Assembly: GCA_964036315.1 (NCBI GenBank)
Contig: OZ038509.1
Location: 23,923,152 to 23,987,151, forward strand
Origin: Acanthosepion esculentum
Taxonomy: Eukaryota; Mollusca; Cephalopoda; Sepiida; Sepiidae
Reading direction: 5' to 3'
DNA: 64,000 nucleotides
In this document: piece after piece, positions 55,101 through 64,000 of the stretch
How positions within the stretch are numbered: position 1 is the stretch's first letter
Layout: every line of letters begins with the position of its first letter
Translations under genes and position numbers: made by a program
Notes under the pieces: model-generated
What the model was told of the DNA's origin: nothing
Database searches by the model: none
The model's input: the letters and a program-made list of their open reading frames with translations, nothing else

Positions 55101-58100
55101 TCCTCTTTGGTACCTAGACTTTATGAATTGAAGCCATAATATAGCTTCCCTCTGCCTTTTCTATAAATATTTTCAAGGTAATTGTTCTGATGAGCTTTCC
55201 TCTTTGGTACCTAGACTTTATGAATTTAAGCCATAATATAGCATCCCTCTGCCTTTCCTATAAATATTTTCATGGTAATTGTTCTGATGAGCTTTCCTCT
55301 TTGGTACCTAGACTTTATGAATTTAAGCCATAATATAGCTTCCCTCTGCCTTTTCTATAAATATTTTCATGGTAATTGTTCTGATGAGCTTTCCTCTTTG
55401 GTACCTAGACTTTATGAATTTAAGCCATAATATAGCTTCCCTCTGCCTTTTCTATCAATATTTTCATGGTAATTGTTATGAGCTTTCCTCTTTGGTACCT
55501 AGACTTTATGAATTTAAGCCATAATATAGCTTCCCTCTGTCTTTTCTATAAATATTTTCATGGTAATTGTTCTGATGAGCTTTCCTCTTTGGTACCTAGA
55601 CTTTATGAATTTAAGCCATAATATAGCATCCCTCTGCCTTTCCTATAAATATTTTCATGGTAATTGTTCTGATGAGTTTTCCTCTTTGGGACATATAGAC
55701 TTTATGAATTTAAGCCATGACATAGCTTCCCTCAGCCTTTTCTATAAATATTTTCATGCTAATTGTTCTGATGAGCTTTCCTCTTTGGTACCTAGACTTT
55801 ATGAATTTAAGCCATAATATAGCTTCCCTCTGCCTTTTCTATAAATATTTTCATGGTAATTGTTCTGATGAGCTTTCCTCTTTGGTACCTAGACTTTATG
55901 TATTTAAGCCAATATATATCTTCCCTCTGCCTTTTCTATAAATATTTTCATGGTAATTGTTCTGATGAGCTTTCCTCTTTGGTACCTAGACTTTATGAAT
56001 TGAAGCCATAATATAGCTTCCCTCTGCCTTTTCTATAAATATTTTCATGGTAATTGTTCTGATGAGCTTTCCTCTTTGGTACCTAGACTTTATGAATTTA
56101 AGCCAATATATATCTTCCCTCTGCCTTTTCTATAAATATTTTCATGGTAATTGTTCTGATGAGCTTTCCTCTTTGGTACCTAGACTTTATGAATTTAAGC
56201 CATAATATAGCTTCCCTCTCCCTTTTCTATAAATATTTTCATGCTAATTGTTCAGATGAGCTTTCCTCTTTGGTACCAAGACTTTATGAATTTAAGCCAT
56301 AATATAGCTTCCCTCTGCCTTTTCTATAAATATTTTCATGCTAATTGTTCTGATGAGCTTTCCTCTTTGGTACCTAGACTTTATGAATTTAAGCCATAAT
56401 ATAGCTTCCCTCTGCCTTTTCTATCAATATTTTCATGGTAATTGTTCTGATGAGCTTTCCTCCTTGGTACCTAGACTTTATGAATTTAAGCCATAATATA
56501 GCTTCCCTCTGCCTTTTCTATAAATATTTTCATGCTAATTGTTCTGACGAGCTTTCCTCTTTGGTACCTAGACTTTATGAATTTAAGCCATAATATAGCT
56601 TCCCTCTGCCTTTTCTATAAATATTTTCATGCTAATTGTTCAGATGAGCTTTCCTCTTTGGTACCAAGTCTTTATGAATTTAAGCCATGATATAGCTTCC
56701 CTCTGCCTTTTCTATAAATATTTTCATGCTAATTGTTCAGATGAGCTTTCCTCTTTGGTACCAAGACTTTATGAATTTAAGCCATAATATAGCTTCCCTC
56801 TGCCTTTTCTATAAATATTTTCATGCTAATTGTTCTGACGAGCTTTCCTCTTTGGTACCTAGACTTTATGAATTTAAGCCATAATATAGCTTCCCTCTGC
56901 CTTTTCTATAAATATTTTCATGGTAATTGTTCAGATGAGCTTTCCTCTTTGGTACCTAGACTTTATGAATTTAAGCCATAATATAGCTTCCCTCTGCCTT
57001 TTCTATAAATATTTTCATGCTAATTGTTCTGATGAGCTTTCCTCTTCGGTACCTAGACTTTATGAATTTAAGCCATAATATAGCTTCCCTCTGCCCTTTC
57101 TATAAATATTTTCATGTTAATTGTTCTGATGAGCTTTCCTCTTTGGTACCAAGACTTTATGAATTTAAGCCATAATATAGCTTCCCTCTGCCTTTACTAT
57201 AAATATTTTCATGGTAATTGTTCTGATGAGCTTTCCTCTTTGGTACCTAGACTTTATGAATTTAAGCCATAATATAGCTTCCCTCTGCCTTTTCTATAAA
57301 TATTTTCATGCTAATTGTTCAGATGAGCTTTCCTCTTTCGTACCAAGACTTTATGAATTTAAGCCATAATATAGCTTCCCTCTGCCTTTTCTATAAATAT
57401 TTTCATGCTAATTGTTCTGATGAGCTTTCCTCTTTGGTACCTAGACTTTATGAATTTAAGCCATAATATAGCTTCCCTCTGCCTTTTCTATAAATATTTT
57501 CATGCTAATTGTTCAGATGAGCTTTCCTCTTTGGTACCAAGACTTTATGAATTTAAGCCATAATATAGCTTCCCTCTGCCTTTTCTATAAATATTTTCAT
57601 GCTAATTGTTCTGATGAGCTTTCCTCTTTGGTACCTAGACATTATGAATTTAAGCCATTATATAGCTTCCCTCTGCCTTTTCTATAAATATTTTCATGCT
57701 AATTGTTCTGATGAGCTTTCCTCTTTGGGATATATAGACTTTATGAATTTAAGCCATGATATAGCTTCCCTCAGCCTTTTCTATAAATATTTTCATGCTA
57801 ATTGTTCTGATGAGCTTTCCTCTTTGGTACCTAGACTTTATGAATTTAAGCCATAATATAGCTTCCCTCTGCCTTTTCTATAAATATTTTCATGGTAATT
57901 GTTCTGATGAGCTTTCCTCTTTGGTACCTAGACTTTATGTATTTAAGCCAATATATATCTTCCCTCTGCCTTTTCTATAAATATTTTCATGGTAATTGTT
58001 CTGATGAGCTTTCCTCTTTGGTACCTAGACTTTATGAATTGAAGCCATAATATAGCTTCCCTCTGCCTTTTCTATAAATATTTTCATGGTAATTGTTCTG

Positions 58101-61100
58101 ATGAGCTTTCCTCTTTGGTACCTAGACTTTATGAATTTAAGCCAATATATATCTTCCCTCTGCCTTTTCTATAAATATTTTCATGCTAATTGTTCTTATG
58201 AGCTTTCCTCTTTGGTACCTAGACTTTATGAATTTAAGCCATAATATAGCTTCCCTCTGCCTTTTCTATAAATATTTTCATGCTAATTGTTCTGATGAGC
58301 TTTCCTCTTTGGTACCTAGACTTTATGAATTTAAGCCATAATATAGCTTCCCTCTGCCTTTTCTATAAATATTTTCATCGTAATTGTTCTGATGAGCTTT
58401 CCTCTTTGGTACATAGACTTTATGAATTTAAGCCATGATATAGCCTCCCTCTGCATTTTCTATAAATATTTTCATGCTAATTGTTCTGATGAGCTTTCCT
58501 CTTTGGTACCTAGACTTTATGAATTTAAGCCATAATATAGCTTCCCTCTGCCTTTTCTATAAATATTTTCATGCTAATTGTTCTGATGAGCTTTCCTCTT
58601 TGGTACCTAGACTTTATGAATTTAAGCCATTATATAGCTTCCCTCTGACTTTTCTATAAATATTTTCATGGTAATTGTTCTGATGAGCTTTCCTCTTTGG
58701 TACCTAGACTTTATGAATTTAAGCCATGATATAGCTTCCCTCTGCCTTTTCTATAAATATTTTCATGCTAATTGTTCTGATGAGCTTTCCTCTTTGGTAC
58801 CTAGACTTTATGAATTTAATCCATAATATAGCTTCCCTCTGCCTTTTCTATAAATATTTTCATGGTAATTGTTCTGATGAGCTTTCCTCTTTGGTACGTA
58901 GACTTTATGAATTGAAGCCATAATATAGCTTCCGTCTGCCTTTTCTATAAATATTTTCATGGTAATTGTTCTGATGGGCTTTCGTCTTTGGTACCTAGAC
59001 TTTATGAATTTAAGCCATAATATAGCTTCCCTCTGCCTTTTCTATAAATATTTTCATGCTAATTGTTCTGATGAGCTTTCCTCTTTGGTACCAAGACTTT
59101 ATGAATTTAAGCCATAATATAGCTTCCCTCTGCCTTTTCTATAAATATTTTCATGCTAATTGTTCTGATGAGCTTTCCTCTTTGGTACCTAGACTTTATG
59201 AATTTAAGCCATTATATAGCTTCCCTCTGCCTTTTCTATAAATATTTTCATGCTAATTGTTCTGATGAGCTTTCCTCTTTGGGACATATAGACTTTATGA
59301 ATTTAAGCCATGATATAGCTTCCCTCAGCCTTTTCTATAAATATTTTCATGCTAGTTGTTCTGATGAGCTTTCCTCTTTGGTACCTAGACTTTATGAATT
59401 TAAGCCATAATATAGCTTCCCTCTGCCTTTTCTATAAATATTTTCATGGTAATTGTTCTGATGAGCTTTCCTCTTTGGTACCTAGACTTTATGTATTTAA
59501 GCCAATATATATCTTCCCTCTGCCTTTTCTATAAATATTTTCATGGTAATTGTTCTGATGAGCTTTCCTCTTTGGTACCTAGACTTTATGAATTGAAGCC
59601 ATAATATAGCTTCCCTCTGCCTTTTCTATAAATATTTTCATGGTAATTGTTCTGATGAGCTTTCCTCTTTGGTACCTAGACTTTATGAATTTAAGCCAAT
59701 ATATATCTTCCCTCTGCCTTTTCTATAAATATTTTCATGCTAATTGTTCTTATGAGCTTTCCTCTTTGGTACCTAGACTTTATGAATTTAAGCCATAATA
59801 TAGCTTCCCTCTGCCTTTTCTATAAATATTTTCATGCTAATTGTTCTGATGAGCTTTCCTCTTTGGTACCTAGACTTTATGAATTTAAGCCATAATATAG
59901 CTTCCCTCTGCCTTTTCTATAAATATTTTCATCGTAATTGTTCTGATGAGCTTTCCTCTTTGGTACATAGACTTTATGAATTTAAGCCATGATATAGCCT
60001 CCCTCTGCATTTTCTATAAATATTTTCATGCTAATTGTTCTGATGAGCTTTCCTCTTTGGTACCTAGACTTTATGAATTTAAGCCATAATATAGCTTCCC
60101 TCTGCCTTTTCTATAAATATTTTCATGCTAATTGTTCTGATGAGCTTTCCTCTTTGGTACCTAGACTTTATGAATTTAAGCCATTATATAGCTTCCCTCT
60201 GACTTTTCTATAAATATTTTCATGGTAATTGTTCTGATGAGCTTTCCTCTTTGGTACCTAGACTTTATGAATTTAAGCCATGATATAGCTTCCCTCTGCC
60301 TTTTCTATAAATATTTTCATGCTAATTGTTCTGATGAGCTTTCCTCTTTGGTACCTAGACTTTATGAATTTAATCCATAATATAGCTTCCCTCTGCCTTT
60401 TCTATAAATATTTTCATGGTAATTGTTCTGATGAGCTTTCCTCTTTGGTACGTAGACTTTATGAATTGAAGCCATAATATAGCTTCCGTCTGCCTTTTCT
60501 ATAAATATTTTCATGGTAATTGTTCTGATGGGCTTTCGTCTTTGGTACCTAGACTTTATGAATTTAAGCCATAATATAGCTTCCCTCTGCCTTTTCTATA
60601 AATATTTTCATGGTAATTGTTCTGATGAGCTTTCCTCTTTGGTACCAAGACTTTATGAATTTAAGCCATAATATAGCTTCCCTCTGCCGTTTCTATAAAT
60701 ATTTTCATGCTAATTGTTCTGATGAGCTTTCCTCTTTGGTACCTAGACTTTATGAATTTAAGCCATAATATAGCTTCCCTCTGCCTTTTCTATAAATATT
60801 TTCATGGTAATTGTTCTGATGAGCTTTCCTCTTTGGTACCTAGACTTTATGAATTTAAGCCATAATATAGCTTCCCTCTGCCTTTTCTATAAATATTTTC
60901 ATGTTAATTGTTCTGATGAGCTTTCCTCTTTGGTACCTAGACTTTATGAATTTAAGCCATAATATAGCTTCCCTCTGCCTTTTCTATAAATATTTTCATG
61001 GTAATTGTTCTGATGAGCTTTCCTCTTTGGTACCTAGACTTTATGAATTTAAGCCATAATATAGCTTCCCTCTGCCTTTTCTATAAATATTTTCATGGTA

Positions 61101-64000
61101 ATTGTTCTGATGAGCTTTCCTCTTTGGTACCTAGACTTTATGAATTTAAGCCATAATATAGCTTCCCTCTGCCTTTTCTATAAATATTTTCATGCTAATT
61201 GTTCTGATGAGCTTTCCTCTTTGGTACCTAGACTTTATGAATTTAAGCCATAATATAGCTTCCCTCAGCCTTTTCGATAAATATTTTCATGCTAATTGTT
61301 CTGATGAGATTTCCTCTTTGGTACCTAGACTTTATGAATTTAAGCCATAATATAGCTTCCCTCTGCCTTTTCTATAAATATTTTCATGCTAATTGTTCTG
61401 ATGAGCTTTCCTCTTTGGTACCTAGACTTTATGAATTTAAGCCATAATATAGCTTCCCTCTGCCTTTTCTATAAATATTTTCATGCTAATTGTTCTGATG
61501 AGCTTTCCTCTTTGGTACCTAGACTTTATGAATTTAAGCCATAATATAGCTTCCCTCTGCCTTTTCTATAAATATTTTCATGCTAATTGTTCAGATGAGC
61601 TTTCCTCTTTGGTACCAAGACTTTATGAATTTAAGCCATAATATAGCTTCCCTCTGCCTTTTCTATAAATATTTTCATGCTAATTGTTCTGATGAGCTTT
61701 CCTCTTTGGTACCTAGACTTTATGAATTTAAGCCATAATATAGCTTCCCTCTGCCTTTTCTATAAATATTTTCATGCTAATTGTTCTGATGAGCTTTTCT
61801 CTTTGGTACCTACACTTTATGAAGTTAAGCCATAATATAGCTTCCCTCTGCCTTTTCTATAAATATTTTCATGGTAATTGTTCTGATGAGCTTTCCTCTT
61901 TGGTACCTAGGCTTTATGAATTTAAGCCATAATATAGCTTCCCTCTGCCTTTTCTATAAATATTTTCATGGTAATTGTTCAGATGAGATTTCCTCTTTGG
62001 TACCTAGACTTTATGAATTTAAGCCATAATATAGCTTCCCTCTGCCTTTTCTATAAATATTTTCATGCTAATTGTTCTCATGAGCTTTCCTCTTTGGTAC
62101 CTAGACTTTATGAATTTATGCCATAATATAGCTTCCCTCTGCCTTTTCTGTAAATATTTTCATGGTAATTGTTCTGATGAGCTTTCCTCTTTGGTACCTA
62201 GACTTTATGAATTTAAGCCATAATATAGCTTCCCTCTGCCTTTTCTATAAATATTTTCATGGTAATTGTTCTGATGAGCTTTCCTCTTTGGTACCTAGAC
62301 TTTATGAATTTAAGCCATAATATACCTTCCCTCTGCCTATTCTATAAATATTTTCATGGTAATTGTTCTGATGAGCTTTCCTCTTTCGTACCTAGACTTT
62401 ATGAATTTAAGCCATAATATAGCTTCCCTCTGCCTTTTCTATAAATATTTTCATGGTAATTGTTCTGATGAGCTTTCCTCTTTGGTAGCTAGACTTTATG
62501 AATTTAAGCCATAATATAGCTTCCCTCTGCCTTTTCTATAAATATTTTCATGGTAATTGTTCTGATGAGCTTTCCTTTTTGGTACCTAGACTTTATGAAT
62601 TTAAGCCATAATATAGCTTCCCTCTGCCTTTTCTATAAATATTTTCATGCTAATTGTTCAGATGAGCTTTCCTCTTTGGTACCAAGACTTTATGAATTTA
62701 AGCCATAATATAGCTTCCCTCTGCCTTTTCTATAAATATTTTCATGCTAATTGTTCTGATGAGCTTTTTTCTTTGGTACCTAGACTTTATGAATTTAAGC
62801 CATAATATAGCTTCCCTCTGCCTTTTCTATAAATATTTTCATGGTAATTGTTCTGATGAGCTTTCCTCTTTGGTACCTAGACTTTATGAATTTAAGCCAT
62901 AATATAGCTTCCCTCTGCCTTTTCTATAAATATTTTCATGGTAATTGTTCTGATGAGCTTTCCTCTTTGGTACCTAGACTTTATGAATTTAAGCCATAAT
63001 ATAGCTTCCCTCTGCCTTTTCTATAAATATTTTCATGGTAATTGTTCTGATGAGCTTTCCTCTTTGGTACCTAGACTTTATGAATTTAAGCCATAATATA
63101 GCTTCCCTCTGCCTTTTCTATAAATATTTTCATGGTAATTGTTCTGATGAGCTTTCCTCTTTGGTACCTAGATTTTATCAATTTAAGCCATAATATAGCT
63201 TCCCTCTGCCTTTCCTATAAATATTTTCATGCTAATTGTTCAGATGAGCTTTCCTCTTTGGTACCTAGACTTTATGAATTTAAGCCATAATATAGCTTCC
63301 CTCTGCCTTTTCTATAAATATTTTCATGGTAATTGTTCTGATGAGCTTTCCTCTTTGGTACCTAGACTTTATGAATTTAAGCCATAATATAGCTTCCTTC
63401 TGCCTTTTCTATAAATATTTCATGCTAATTGTTCTGATGAGCTTTCCTCTTTGGTATATAGACTTTATGAATTTAAGCCATAATATAGTTTCCCTCTGCC
63501 TTTTTCTATAAATATTTTCATGGTAATTGTTCTGATGAGCTTTCCTCTTTGGTATATAGACTTTATGAATTTAAGCCATAATATAGCTTCCCTCTGCCTT
63601 TTCTATAAATATTTTCATGCTAATTGTTCTGATGAGATTTCCTCTTTGGTACCTAGACTTTATGAATTTAAGCCATAATATAGCTTCCCTCTGCCTTTCT
63701 ATAAATATTTTCATGCTAATTGTTCTGATGAGCTTTCCTCTTTGGTACATAGACTTTAGGAATTTAAGCCATAATATAGCTTCCCTCTGCCTTTTTCTAT
63801 AAATATTTTCATGGTAATTGTTCTGATGAGCTTTCCTCTTTGGTACGTAGACTTTATGAATTTAAGCCATAATATAGCTTCCCTCTGCCTTTTTCTATAA
63901 ATATTTTCATGCTAATTGTTCTGATGAGCTTTCCTCTTTGGTACCTAGACTTTATGAATTTAAGCCATAATATAGCTTCCCTCTGCCTTTTTCTATAAAT
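52120..64000. repeat. 97-bp satellite array (about 120 copies), open at the window end
   Basis: The unit runs ataatatagcttccctctgc, cttttctataaatattttca, tggtaattgttctgatgagc, tttcctctttggtacctaga, ctttatgaatttaagcc (97 bp). Copies are mostly over 90% alike by eye. Recurrent variants include tggtaattg/tgctaattg, ttctgatg/ttcagatg, gtacctagac/gtaccaagac, gaattt/gaattg and gggacatatagac (2 bp longer). Every unit can be read as FYKYFHGNCSDELSSLVPRL plus YEFKP with a stop in the linker. Because 97 is 3n+1, the frame rotates and no long protein results. Confidence 0.97.

Noticed and set aside
52362..63802. Repeated 61-85-codon frames as a gene family
   Set aside because: They are shadows of the 97-bp satellite; each has a stop in the linker and the frame rotates between units.

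Overview
The window is animal nuclear DNA, most likely from a mollusc and by overall texture a coleoid cephalopod such as an octopus (an inference, not proven). The evidence is a spliced beta-tubulin gene with kilobase-scale introns, a metazoan TTAGGG-type telomeric array, mariner, hAT-like, Tigger-like, Penelope-like and several LINE remnants, tRNA-derived SINEs, and a very high density of (TA)n, (GATA)n, (CA)n and (CTTT)n tracts. Nothing prokaryotic is present.

The only intact host gene I can assemble is a beta-tubulin on the minus strand. It has three coding exons (32330-32101, 25982-25691, 13624-12746) with matching splice sites and reading phase. They give 466 residues, about 20 more than usual, the excess lying in a long acidic C-terminal tail. 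Intron 1 is about 6.1 kb and intron 2 about 12.1 kb, and both are packed with repeats.

Layout. 0-12 kb: a frameshifted mariner with clean TA ends, 5S-tRNA chimeric SINEs, foldback elements built around a tRNA-like core, a Tigger-like MITE and several copies of a dispersed retroposon here called family P. 12.7-32.3 kb: the tubulin gene. Intron 2 carries a Penelope-like element, a family P copy swollen by an internal minisatellite, a 200-bp repeat group invaded by a hAT-like MITE, and a triplicated LINE tail. Intron 1 carries a 107-bp array and 35-bp and 26-bp minisatellites. 32.9-37.2 kb: LINE pieces beside a 1-kb interstitial telomeric array, a mariner remnant and a GC-rich hairpin repeat. 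37.4-40.3 kb: a decayed LINE with zinc finger, reverse transcriptase and restriction-like endonuclease parts. 41-46 kb: cryptic simple sequence, a Penelope endonuclease fragment and foldback elements. 46.5-52 kb: LINE tails, one split by a family P insertion with a 13-bp target duplication, plus minisatellites and MITEs. 52.1-64 kb: about 120 tandem copies of a 97-bp satellite that runs off the window.

The strongest signals are these. The 97-bp satellite is recognisably a piece of LINE coding sequence, and the array edge keeps adjoining LINE codons. A foldback family carries whole or half tRNA-like cores arranged as palindromes. The SINE family joins a 5S rRNA 3' half to a tRNA-like part. Two repeat families, and one further single site, carry hammerhead-like core motifs.
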